Source: Geosiphon pyriformis
Lineage: Eukaryota; Glomeromycota; Glomeromycetes; Archaeosporales; Geosiphonaceae
Reading direction: 5' to 3'
Assembly (NCBI GenBank): GCA_016748015.1
Contig: JAAOMT010000617.1
Location: forward strand, 566,635 to 630,634
Length of the DNA: 64,000 nt
Position numbers and translations under genes: made by a program. Position 1 is the stretch's first letter; each line of letters opens with the position of its first letter. Of the stretch, positions 1-11,300 are shown one piece after another. Under the pieces are notes generated by a model. That model did not search any database. It worked only from the letters and a program-made list of their open reading frames with translations, and was not told the origin of the DNA.

Positions 1-410
1 GTTGATTTGGAAGCAGACATGTACAACCCAACTACATGTACACTTATTTTACCCCTAAATTTCAATACCAGATGCAATAGTCTCCCATAATAACCCCTGA
101 TTACCTCCACATGGTGAGTCCAACATTTTTTAACCAGTATACCCACCCCAGTTCCCATTTGTTTTTCAGTGCTTGACTCCCAAAAAGTGTGATATTCCTC
201 AGTACCAAAAAACAACTCTTTTTCTTTGAGCGGGGTCAGTTTAGTTTCTATAATGACCACAAAATCAAACTGTTCATCCTTAATCCATTGTAGTACCTCT
301 TCAGCTTTGCCAGGATTGTTAAGTCCTCTAACATTGATAGTTCCTATTTTCCAAGTATTATTATTGGCAATGTTCTGTTCTAAAGTAAATTTGAATGTAC
401 TATACATCAT
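1..410 (-). pseudogene. A1 ORF2 start: APE-type endonuclease N-terminus (partial)
   Basis: This is the beginning of the LINE polyprotein ORF2 and encodes the N-terminal part of an exonuclease-endonuclease-phosphatase domain, which in LINEs nicks target DNA. Visible landmarks are a TVNVRGL-like strand, an ETK catalytic-Glu motif, and the stretch GVGILVKKCW. The rest lies left of the window. The first ATG (410-408) overlaps the ORF1 stop (402-400) in the string ATGATGTATAG, as in A2. Trp is retained after KKC here, whereas A2 has a stop at that position. Confidence 0.8.
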
Positions 411-2497
411 CTGTTTTCATAGATTTAGATTCCCCAGTCATAGCACCATTTCAGTTATCCTGTTTCTCTACTTGTTTTAGCAGTACCATAATAAGTTCCA
501 GGGCCTTTTTGATTTTATTGATTTCTTTCTCTGGGTTGTATGCCTCTTTTCCCTCCTCTGAGTAATGTCTGAAGAACATATCCTGTTTCACTTTTCTATT
601 ACCCCCTCCTTTTTTTCTTCTGATATGTGACTTGGTGGGTGAATTACCACTTTGTCTTCCACTGTTACCCCAAGTTTGGAAGCCACAGTATTCAGTAGTT
701 TAGCCATCTCATTCATCTGTTGTCTTAATTCATCAATTTTGGATTTCCATGGCTGTTCTGCTCCTTTTTTTTGTTGTCCTTCTTTGTTGTTTGCTTGTGA
801 GTCTGTTTTTTGAAACCCACTTGGGTTTGCATTGCTTCTATTATTAGATGGGTTTAGTGCTGTCATCTCAGCATAGGATCTTTCCCCAAAGGCCTTAATG
901 AGTTCTTTTGGTATATTCTTTCTGACATACAATTTGGCCAATTGTATGTTATTGGTAACTTTCTTGGTATTCCCCTCCTTTTTCTTAAGTAAAGTAAGAT
1001 AATTTGAAATCAAGTGTCCTATCTGATAACAAAAATGGCATTTTTTAGCATCAGTGAGTACCCAGTGAATCAGAGTGTTCCCAATCACCAAAGGCTTACT
1101 GGTAGCATTGTAATAACTGGCTTTACTATCAAACCCTATGTAAACACAGTCCATTTTGGTATAGTTTCTGCTAGTTCTTGGGATAAAGTAAGATTGGGCT
1201 TTGATTTGGTCCAGAGTGGTACTCAGATAGTGGACAGTACAGTTTTGTGGTAGGCCAACTAGCTTAGCTTCCCAGGTTTTTCTCTGCTCAATGATCTTTT
1301 GGGTATCTATCATTGAGTAGATTCTAACTGCATCTTTTCTGATCAGGATTGACCATTGGTCTACAGTTCTAGTCACCTCTTCTTGATTGTTGAATTCAAC
1401 CACTGCTAACTGTTATTTTCCAGCCACTTTGATTTGGACTTTTTTAACCTCTCCAAATTCTTTCATGACAGCTCCAACCTCTCTGTCAGAAATACCCAAG
1501 AGAATATTTCTAACTAGAACCTTCTTTTGACCAGCCATTTGATTGGCAATGCCATCAGTTGCCATCAAAAATGACTCAAAATCTGCATCTGCCAAGATCT
1601 TCCTAGCTTTATCTCTTCTAGAAATCTATTCTAATTTTTTGGTTTCTTATTATTACCACTCCCAAAAGATAACTGACATCTCCCAACAGATTGTAAATCC
1701 ACTTCACCTTTTTTCCCATGTTCTTTTCTGGTATGTCCAATATCTGCACAAACAGAACATGTCTCTTGGTGCCATAGACAATAGTTCTCTAATCTTCTTT
1801 TTGATTTGCTTCTGTAGACATGGCATTTTTCTCAGATAATTTGTTACTCTTTTGGCCCAGGCTTGGGCTTGGCATTCTGCTTAATAGACCTGATTCAGAA
1901 TCTTCTATGTCCTCTGCAGTCTCTTTCAGATCAGCTATATCTTTGTTTGTCTCAAATGGATTGTCCATTTGCTCATCAGTTTTCTCTACAGATTTCCTTT
2001 TGTTGATCATGTCCAGAATCTCTGGGTTGTATTTTCTCAATCTGTACTGCTCTCTCAACATCTTCAATAAGCAATTTGGATGGTCTATTCAATTTTTTCA
2101 GGGACTTTGAGGCCCTTTTTTCACCAATCCAGGCTTCCATTTGAAACTTATTACTGTTACTTCCTTTGTTGAACATTGGTCACAAGACAAAATTGTTGGT
2201 TTGGTCTGTTGTTTTATTAGTAAGTTTCTCTTCAATGACCTGGTTGAATCTCTCTGTTAAGCCTTTTACACTTATTTTTCCTAAGTGTCTGTACTTTTTA
2301 TTGGGTTTTTCTTCTAGTCTGTTGTCTGTTAGTGGAGAAAAGTCAGCTGCTCTTTGGTATGAGACTGTTCTCTTTGATGTATTTGCAATTTTAAAGGGTG
2401 TGTTATCTCCACTGCTTGTGTTTACACTTCCAATTGATACACTGCTATGTTCAAACCTTAATGGAGGTGTTGTAGGTCTTGTCTTTTTGACTGGCAT
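400..2497 (-). pseudogene. A1 ORF1: RRM/CCHC nucleic-acid-binding protein (broken)
   Basis: This is the LINE ORF1 protein, expected to coat the element RNA. Reading right to left, there is a low-complexity N-terminal region, an RRM-like domain (KVLVRNILLGIS onward, about 1410-1530), a second segment with ILIRKDAVRI (about 1310-1345), and a retroviral-type zinc knuckle at about 980-1040. The knuckle reads CHFCYQIGHLISNY, so its last Cys has become Tyr. The Gln-rich C-terminal part ends at 400. The frame is broken at several points. One break is a TAA at about 1413 where the family has Trp in a WQ motif (A2 has TGA there). The exact start is uncertain; an ATG at 2497-2495 is used. Confidence 0.78.
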
Positions 2498-2563
2498 TTG
2501 GTTTGGTATGAATGTGTTATAAAAAAAACTCTAGCCAAAAAAACTCTTTCTCTCCTAAATTTC

Positions 2564-4845
2564 ATGACCATGAATAGAGTTAAGAGTAAAAAAGTTGTAA
2601 ACATTACTTTTCCTATAGTAACTAATAAAGTTTCAACACGAGAGGGTCTCTCTGTTATTGAAGCAGCTAGACAAAACGTTCTGGCAACATTTCCTTTAAA
2701 AAATAATAGTAATAAGCTGCCTTTAGCGGCTTCTGGTTCATTTTCTTCTCCTTTGGCTGGAAGTTCTTCTCCAGTCAAAGTCCCTTCAAAAAGGCACACT
2801 TGAGTTAGTTCTAGTGTTGTCTCTACCACTTTAAAGAGCCCAAAGATTTTTAATAACAGACCAGTTAACAAGTTGGTCTTTCTTGCTTTCACCACTCCCA
2901 CTACTACTTCTACTACTACTGCTTCACAAATGGCTGCAAAAGCAAAAAATCCCAAAAAACAGCAGCAGGCAGTCACAACTGCTATGGTCACACTGAACCC
3001 CTTTGTGGTTCCAGATGAAATCTTCAGTAAGATCTCCACAGCAGCAGCCAGCCCTATTCTTGATATGGATGACAACAGCAGCAGCACATCTCCCAAGATA
3101 GGCCAAGATCAACCACTGGCTGTGTTGCCTGATGTGGTACTCTCCAGCAGATCATTGCCAATCCCAGTAGCAAAACAGTCCATCAATCCAGATGATCTCA
3201 AAGATTGGGCTGATCAGATGGAAATGGAATCAACTGTTCCCCCCCCAGTTTCTGGTGCATCTGATGCTGGTGCTTGGGTGAATGTGAATGGACATCAAAG
3301 GTTCTCTGGTTGGGTGGCCTCCAATCTTGTACCTGGTGCTACATTTAAGATCAAGATGGCTTTGCTCAGTTCTTTGTTTCAGTTGCTGCCTGGTTGTATT
3401 GGGCTTAAATCGGTTTCACAAGATGCTGTCAAGTTGTTCTGTGTGGAATTTGCATCTCAGAAGTGTCTAAATGGTGCTACCAAGATGGCCATTGGTGATG
3501 AGGTTTTTTTGACCACTCTTAAGATTGCACGGTCTTCAGGAGTGGCCTCTGTTTCTTCCCTTTCTTGGTCAGTTGCACTGCATGATGTACTCTTGGGTGC
3601 CTCTTCTGATAACATCAAATCTGCTCTTGGCATTTTTGGTGTTGTCACTTCTGTTAAGTTGAAGTCTGCTGGCTTATGGCAATATGCTGTGGTTAATTTT
3701 AAGGACACTTCTTCTGCTGCTGCTACTCTCTCTAACTGGTCTGTGTTGGTCAGAAAAGATAGTGTTAGGATTCTTCCCATTGCCAACCAAAAGAAGGTTA
3801 TCTCCTCAAGAGATGCTTTTAAAGCTAAGCTGGTTAATTTTCCATTTGGCTGCACTGCATTTGAGATAAGTGATCTGGTCTCCCAAGTTGGTAGCCGTAT
3901 GTGTTTCATTCCCGCTCCCCTGATTCCTATCAATGTCAACACTTTGCAGTAGTGACCTTTGGTTCCTTGGAATCTTTAAATGCTGCTGTTTCAAAAACCA
4001 GTATCTTACGTGGCTGCTGCATCTGGTGGGAAACTCCTAGATGTTGTCACTGCTATAGATGTCAAAGTTTGGATCATTTGGCTGTGAACTACAAGATGTT
4101 GCCACCTCTCCCTCCCAAACTTTCTTCTAATTCTGCTGGTGGTCTCATCATTTTCAAGTCGTCGTCCCTCATTGGAGCTAAATCTTATGCTAAAGCTGCC
4201 ACCTCTGTGGTTCCTCCTGTTGCTGCTGCTGCTGCTGATACGGGTCTGGCTTTCAGTACCTCTCCCAAAGTTGTAGTGCTGCTGTTGCTGGTTGTCTCCT
4301 CTGGTTCAGATGTTGCTGTTAATGCTAGGTTGGCTTCTCTAGAAACCCAACTTAGTGAATTGTCTTTGTTGATCAAATCTATAGTTGAGCCTGTGGGTTC
4401 TTTGGTTGCATTAGTTATTATGTTATTGTCTACTCCACCAGTTATGGCAGAGGCAATGAAGAAAAGTGTGATTGGATTGGGAAACCAAATTAAGGCTGTT
4501 CATGCTGTGGCTTCTGTGCTGCAAAAGGAAGTGGGGGCCCTCAAGTTGAGGAGTGGGAAGGTACATCATAACATATCTGATGATGAAGACATGGATGATG
4601 ATGATGATGATGATGACAATGATGATGGTGATGTTAAAGATTTTTCGGTCTATGATGATACATTTGATGCGATGATGGAGTTATGGGAGGTTCAATCTTT
4701 TAATATCAAGTCCGATCCAGATCAGACTGCTAAGTGGATGAGCAGTCTTGTTAAGAGTAGTCATGAACTTGTATGTATTATGGGTAAGATGTATGAATTA
4801 GATATGTTTAATACATTAGGTAGCAAAGGTAGTATTAGCGTGTAG
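2564..4845 (+). pseudogene. B1 ORF1: RRM plus CCHC protein (one stop, one frameshift)
   Basis: The only ORF of half-LINE B, about 760 codons when intact. It has a basic Ser/Thr-rich N-terminus, then WADQMEMEST and a conserved block (3180-3520), an RRM-like fold with QYAVVNF as the RNP1-like strand (about 3540-3760), SVLVRKDSVRI, and a second RRM-like block. A CCHC knuckle follows at about 4040-4095 (CYRCQSLDHLAVNY, last Cys changed to Tyr). A Ser/Val-rich coiled-coil-like region then leads to an Asp tract encoded by GAT repeats (about 4575-4635) and the end GSKGSISV. The start ATG at 2564 is favoured because it matches the others. Defects are a TGA at 2801 replacing Trp and a 1-nt deletion near 3912. 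Domain order parallels LINE-A ORF1. Confidence 0.82.
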
Positions 4846-4988
4846 TTAGGGCTTTCCACTTGTAGTTAGCCGCATCTTGTAATATGTATTATAGGGTGAG
4901 CTGGCTTTATGAAACTGCCACATTACTGTGAAATAACTAATAAATGACCGGTATGGCTACATGTTAACAAAAAAAAAATAAAAAAAAA
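4846..4988 (+). other. B1 3' UTR and A-rich tail shared with LINE-A
   Basis: This 3' UTR contains ttagccgcatcttgtaat, gctggctttatga and ctaataaatgac, then ggctacatgttaac before the A tract. The same ordered blocks occur at the LINE-A ends (18958-19099 in A3, and reverse-complemented from 7498 in A2). Shared 3' ends are how non-autonomous partners recruit a LINE reverse transcriptase. Confidence 0.8.
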
Positions 4989-5226
4989 GGTATGAATGTG
5001 TTATTTCCTTTCACTTGGTTTATATTTTTGGTAGTATCTTTACTTATACCTCTGTTTGTGACTGTTGTCATTTCACTATTAGTATTGTTGTCAAACACTT
5101 TAAAGATTTATATAATAATAATAAGGGTATACTATAACTAAAGATATCTTTTGGCAAAAACTATTTTTCTAAATTTGAGGTGTAGTAAATTTTGTGTTAG
5201 CAGGCAAAGAAAAAAAAAAAGTTTTT

Positions 5227-6714
5227 AGAATGCTGAAACTGGCTGGGCCTAATACCAAGTCTAAACTGAGAACATTGCTTAATGCTTGCATAGAAGCAGC
5301 AAACATGTCTGAGAAGTGGAAAATAGCACAAGTCATACTGATTCCAAAGCCAAAAAAATGGGGTGGCAATATTGACATTACCAGGCTGATCACACTTATT
5401 AAAAGCACTAGAAAGATCTTAACAAAGATTCTTACTGCAAGAATATCAAAAGCATGTGAGCTCCACAATGTTCTAAAAGGTTACAACACCTCAGTTTTAA
5501 AGAATACCTCTACAGCAGTGCCAATTTATATGATTAATGCTGTTGTTGAGCATGCAAGAGAATTTGGTAATGAGGCTTGGTTTACATTTCAGGACATGAA
5601 AAAAGCATACAACTCAGTGAAATGGAAACCCATAGAAGCTGCACTAAAAAGAATCAAAATGAACAATAGGTTTACTGAGGTATTTTGTTTGATGCACAAC
5701 AATAGAAGTAATAGGATCATTATTAAGTTTGGGTTAAGTGATGAATATCAAGTACAGGATGGACTGAATCAGAGGAAGACAAGCTCACCCATTATGTGGA
5801 GGATCTTCTATGACCCCTTAATGTGTGAAGTAAAACAAGCCAATTACAGCCAAGGATACAAATTAACAGCTGAATAGAAAAAGTGGGACAATCAAGCAGA
5901 CACACAATCCCTAATAGCATCAGTAAACCACCTGGCCTTCATTGATGACACAGTATGGATAGCTAACTCAAGACTAGGAATGCAGAGTATTCTGGACACA
6001 GCCAGCTCCTTCTTTAGAATGGTGGATATTGAGATCAATTTAGATAAGACTGAAACAATGGTGGTCAGACCCTTCAAAAGAAAGTCAGTGTTGGTTGAGC
6101 CACTGAAGTTTGGTCCAAACAAACAAATCTTGAAATTGCTGGATCCATTTACATGCACCTGATATTTGGGAGTATAGATTAGAGCAGATGGAAAAAATGA
6201 AACCATGCTGAAAATGATAGGTTCTGACATTGAAACAGTGTGTGGAGTTATTAGAAAAAAACACATTACTGAAAAACAGGCAATTTACATTTTCAACAGT
6301 GTACTCAGTCCAGCAATAGAATTTAGATCTCAATTGATCCATATACCAAACAGTTGGGCCAAGAGATGGACTTCAAAAATCTCAGCCACTGTGAAAAAAA
6401 AAGCAAACCTCTCAGTAGATTTCCTGGCCAGTGCTATGCATCACTCATCATTGTACAACTTGTTCAGAGTTGATGATATACAAGCAAAAAACAAGATCAT
6501 AGATTTGTTGATTAGACTTAACAGTAATGATATTGCTGGAATGGCAACAAGTCAACCTGCAGACTCTAAAATGGTCAGCTCATAGTATACTTGAATATTC
6601 CACTAATGAATGATCTAAGCCAGGAGTTAATCTTATAGCAAACATCATACAGATAATGGAAAAAAGTGGCATCTTATTTAAAAGCTCTGGTAACACATAT
6701 GGGGTACCTGAGTC
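5227..6714 (+). pseudogene. A3 ORF2 segment: reverse transcriptase
   Basis: LINE reverse transcriptase palm and thumb. Visible motifs are IPKPKKWGGNIDITRLITL, the motif A-like FTFQDMKKAYNSV (catalytic Asp kept), and motif C as LAFIDDTVW at 5932-5958, where both aspartates are intact, unlike A2. The thumb region follows (6205-6585). In-frame stops occur at 5875 (TAG), 6160 (TGA at a Gln codon of A2) and 6172 (TAG at a Trp codon of A2). The reading frame resumes after the nested insert at 17235. Confidence 0.85.
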
Positions 6715-6851
6715 CTTTTTTTTTTTTTGTAAATGTGTAGCCACGCTGGTCGTTTATTAGTTATTCCACAGTAATGTGGCAGTTTTATAAAGCCAGCTCA
6801 CCCAATAATACATATTACAAGATGTGGCTAACCACAAGTGGAAAGCTCTAA

Positions 6852-7497
6852 CTACATGCTAGTACTACCTTTGCTACCTAATGTATTAAACATATCTAAT
6901 TCATACATCTTACCCATAATGCATACAAGTTTATGACTACTCTTAACAAGACTGCTCATCCACTTAGCAGTCTGATCTGGATCGGACTTGATATTAGAGG
7001 ATTGAACCTCCCATAACTCCATCATTGCATCAAATGTATCATCATAGACCAAAAAATCTTTAGCATCATCATCATCATCATCCATGTCTTCATCATCAGA
7101 TATGTTATAGTGTATCTTCTCACTCCTCAACTTGAGGGCTCCCACTTCCTTTTGCAGTACAGAAGCCACAGCATGAACAGCTTTAATTTGGTTTCCCAAT
7201 CCAATCACACTTTCTCTCATTGCTTCTGTCATAACTGGTGGAGTAGACAATAACGTAGTAACCAATGCAACCAAAGAACCCACAGGCTCAACTATAGATT
7301 TGATCAACAAAGACAGTTTACTAAGTTGGGTTTCCAGAGAAGCCAATCTAGCATTAACAGCAACATCTGAACCAGAGGAGGCAACTGGCAACAGCAGCAC
7401 CCCAACTTTGGGGGAGGTACTGAAAGCCAGACTTGTATCAGCAGCAGCAGCAACAGAAGGAACCACAGAAGTAACAGCTTTGGCATAGAATTTAGCT
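6852..7497 (-). pseudogene. B2 ORF1, C-terminal part
   Basis: The C-terminal third of the B ORF1 protein: an Ala/Val/Ser-rich linker, a helical segment LETQLSKLSLLIKSIVEPVGSL-like (fewer than 20 conserved positions quoted), a short Asp tract (about 7060-7095, shorter than in B1), and an end in GSKGSTSM. It is open from the LINE A2 insertion point to its stop at 6852. The N-terminal part continues at 15572. Confidence 0.85.
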
Positions 7498-7545
7498 TTT
7501 TTTTTTTTTTTTTGTTAACATGTAGCCACACTGGTCTTTTATTAG

Positions 7546-8199
7546 TGGTACGGGTTGGAGTAACAAGCTAACGGATAGCAAGGGAGAACAGTATTATATG
7601 GTGATAGAAATAAACAAAGAAAGAATTACAATAAGGGAGTGAATTGAATAAGTAAGAATTCAATGTGCGTGATTAGTCTCATAAAAATCACAGTCGCTAA
7701 TCTTTTCTTAAATCTGAAGGTAGAAGAATAGTCCGTGATTGTCAACAAGATAACACCACTGCTATTATTCTATGCCTCAACTCGGCAATTCTTAGAATCA
7801 ATAACAGGTATCGTTGTACTTTTCAATCGTTTCTTTATTCAATGAATTACAAGAGCAAGCCAATTGCTTCTCAGGCTAATTCTAACAAATACAAATCAAG
7901 AAGGGGAAAAGATAAGGTATGTGAATGCCAACAAGTAGATACTTGAAGGTAAGGAAAGGGGAATAAGCGATTATGAGAGGAAGTAATTGATATTGTTTAT
8001 TTTGTTACTTTGATCATGTCTTTCTATAGCTAAGGGAATCATCGCTTATATAGCTATCTAAAGTGGTCAATGACCAGGTCAATGATCAGGTCAATGATCA
8101 GGTCAATGATCAATATCTAAAAATAGGGTGGCTAATTATATGACATCAGTGGCTAATATATGTGATAATTAATAAAAACTATGTGTTTCAACCATAATA
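7546..8199 (-). repeat. Solo gypsy LTR in the 3' UTR of A2
   Basis: A 654-bp solo LTR of the G family, minus orientation, running from TGGTACGGG to ACCATAATA. The canonical ...AACA end has become ...AATA by a C-to-T change. It is flanked by the 4-bp duplication ttag (7542-7545 and 8200-8203); removing it restores the uninterrupted LINE 3' end seen in A3. It holds about four 12-bp U3 units. A solo LTR implies recombination between the two LTRs of a former full element. Confidence 0.9.
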
Positions 8200-8300
8200 T
8201 TAGTTTAGCCACACTTACAAAGTATGACCTTTTCATAAAGCCAACTCACCCAATAATCTAAATTACAAGATGTGGCTAACCACTAAGTGGTTATGCCTAA

Positions 8301-11300
8301 CTACACACTAATATAACCAAAAAATCTAAGGGGTATTACACTATCATACATAGTACTCCTACCACAAAAAACATTAGTTAGTATACCATTACACTGTGTG
8401 TAAACATCACCTACTTTGACTATGAATTCATCACTAACTTTACCACTATTCCTTGAAATACTATCTATACTGGAGCCACCAGTTAGATTTCTCTTGACTC
8501 TATTATCAATACCCATTGTTTTCTCCCATTCAGTTTGCAGTTTGCAACGTTCTCCCCACAATCTATTTCTTGCTTGAGTAACTGCCCATTTACACACCTT
8601 AATCAATACTTTATTGCTAGTCCTCAGGTCGATGTCAGAAAAAGTATTGATCTGTCCAAATTGCTTATTGACCAGTCCTTTACATAGCAGATTTACGTTA
8701 GACGCTGACCTGATGTATTTATTAGACAGTACAATCTTCTCATCATTGTTTTGGGCTTCGCGTCCCCCTCTCACAGCCTCTGAAAGGCACTGTATTCACT
8801 TATTTTTAACATCATCAATCAGTGTCTTGCCCTTTTGGGTATTCAAAGAGCATTCCCAAAAGTGCCAGTTGGTTTCCACTTCCCTGTAACATGTCTTGCA
8901 AAGATTATTCAAGTATACATGGGGACGTCTGTTGTATAGCACCTCTGCTGTTGGCAGCATGTTGTGAAACTAGCTGAGGTGAAGCCTGATGACATTTTAC
9001 CATCCCAGTTCCAAATCTTGGTTGTACATATCCAGTTTATATCTTGGTCTAAAGATCCTATTGTCTCTTGAACTTTGTTGTTGTCTATCCAGTCTAAAGC
9101 TGATTGAAGCCTAGCCTGTTTGTTCAGAAAATGCCTGATGTTTAGATCCAATTCAACTCTTCCACAAACAGGAATGTATGCAGCCTTCTTAGCATTGTAG
9201 GCCCACCTCATTGTATCAAGAGCAGTAGATCCTTTGGCCAGTTTGTCAGCCTTCTCATTTTTGAGTATACCAGCATGTGCAGCCACTTTGTTCATGCTGA
9301 GGTCAATCTTTTTTTCCCTTATTATTGCTCTGATTGCATTCCATGTGCACCAGTTTGGGGTTTTGAGCTGATTTCTGATAGACAGGGGATAATCTTTGGA
9401 CAACCATCTTTGAGCCGTTGCCATCATTGCTTGACTATCTGTGTTTATTGTTAGTTTACATCTGTAAGGCACTGCTTCCAAAGCTAGCAATACAGCCTTC
9501 ACCTCCACTTTTGTTGATAACAATGTTCCATCAATTGCTATACCAAATTCAGCTTCTATCCCATGTGTTATAAAAGCAGCTGCTCCTCTTGCTTCCTCAG
9601 AACCAGCTTTTACCAGTGAGCCATCTGTTGATATTTCTATCTCTTTCCTGAGTCTTAATTTCTCTTGTACACACTTCCATTGTGATAGTAAAGTGTCAGG
9701 GATATGGATATAAATAGTGTCTCTTTGCATTGTTTCTAACTCATCTGGTATTTGATTGGTCAGTATGTACATACCCAATGTCTTACATTGTGCTACATCA
9801 ATGCTTCTGTACTCATCTATAATGATTGTAGATTCTAAAATCTTAAACCATTTGGGAATTCTACCACTATCGCTTTGTCTGTACTTCCTTGTAAAGTCCA
9901 TCCATGTCATCAATGACTCATCAATGTTCTGTATCTGATACAAGTACAGCATGTTTTCCTTTCTCAGTAAGCTTCTAACTTTAATGTAGGTTTCATTTGA
10001 AGGTAAGATAGACTCAATTAAATATGCCTGTGGTCTTGAAGATTCAGGTATTCCATGTGTGTTACCATTGCTCTTGAATGAGATGTCTCTTTTTTCCATC
10101 ATCTGTATAATGTTTGCTATAAGATTAACCCCTGGCTTGGATTGTTCATTGGTGGGATATTCAAGCATACTATGAGCTGACAATCTCTGTGCCTGCAAGT
10201 TGGCTAGCCTGATTTTTGTAGTCATTCCAGCAATATCAGCACTGTTCAATTTAACTAACAAATCTGTGATCTTGCTTTTTGCTTGTATATCATCAATTTT
10301 GAACAAGTTATACAAGAATGAGTGATGCATGGCACTGGCTGGGAAGTTTACTGAGAGTTTTGTTTTTTTCTTCACAGTGGCCGAAATCTTTGAAGTCCAT
10401 TTTCTAGCCCAGCTATTAGGAATATGAGTTAACTGAAATCTGAATTCAATAGCTGGACTGAGTACACTGTTAAAAATGTAGATGGCCTGTTTCTCAGTTA
10501 TGTGTTTTTTCCTGATGACTGCACACACTGCTTTAATGTCAGATCCTATCATTTTTAGAACAGTCTCATTTTTACCATCTGCTCTGATCCATACTCCCAG
10601 ATATTGGGTACATGTAGATGAATCCAACAATTTCAAGATTTGTTTGTCTGAACCAAATTTTAGTGGCTCTACCATCAAAGATCTCCCTTTGGAGAGTTTG
10701 ACCACCATTGTCTCAGTCTTATCTAAGTTGATCTCAATATCCACCATTCTAAAAAAGGAGCTGGCTGTGTCTAAAATACTTTGCATTCCTTGTCTTGAGT
10801 TAGCTATCCACACTGTGTCATTGACAAAGGCAAGGTGATTCACTGACACCAACAGAGATTGTGTATCTGCTTGATTATCCCACTTTTTCTATGCTGCTGT
10901 CAGTTTGTATCCCTGACTATAATTGGCTTGTTTTACTTCACACAGTAAGGGGTCATAGAAAATTCTCCACATAATGGATGAGCTTGTTTCCCCCTGATCC
11001 AGTCTATCCTATACTTGATATTCATTACTTAGCCCAAATTCAGTTATTATCCTGTTACTTCTATTGTTGTGCATCAAGCCAAACAGCTCAGTAAACCTAT
11101 TGTTCATTTTAATCCTCTTTAGTGCAGCTTTCATGGGTTTCCATCCCACTGAATCATATGCTTTTTTCATGTCCTGAAATGTAAACCAAGCCTCTTTATC
11201 AAATTCTCTTACATGTTCAGCTACAGCATTAATCACATGAATAGGCACTGCTGTAGAGGTATTCTTTAATACTGAGGTATTGTAACCTTTTAGGACATTG

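Larger units (their letters stand above)
2521..4988 (+). mobile_element. Half-LINE B1 (full-length, ORF1-only non-LTR element)
   Basis: A 2468-bp insertion in A1, flanked by a perfect 16-bp target duplication, ggtatgaatgtgttat (2505-2520 and 4989-5004), and ending in an A-rich tail (about 4969-4988). These are signs of target-primed reverse transcription. It has a short 5' leader, one ORF and a 3' UTR of about 140 bp, with no endonuclease or RT. B2, B3 and B4 have the same length and content, so this is a defined non-autonomous family and not a truncated LINE. It was probably mobilised in trans by LINE-A, whose 3' end it resembles. Confidence 0.92.
1..5226 (-). mobile_element. LINE-A copy A1, 5' half, interrupted by B1
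   Basis: This is the 5' half of an autonomous-type LINE read on the minus strand. It runs from the 5' terminus near 5226 through ORF1 to the start of the ORF2 endonuclease, where the window ends. It aligns throughout with A2 (7498-15557), including the 5' UTR (about 5005-5226 here, 15375-15557 in A2). B1 was inserted at 2505-2520, so the A1 sequence is 1-2520 plus 5005-5226. The right edge abuts A3, which lies on the plus strand and begins inside RT. That head-to-head arrangement suggests A1 and A3 may be one insertion with an inverted 5' part. Confidence 0.88.

Noticed and set aside
2924-3112. A 62-codon antisense reading frame open in all four B copies (also 16634-16822, 44664-44852 and 49530-49718)
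   Set aside because: It overlaps the well-kept sense ORF1, whose codon composition leaves the antisense frame free of stops. It is Cys/Leu-rich without recognisable features. Retention of exact length is notable but explained by sense-strand similarity.
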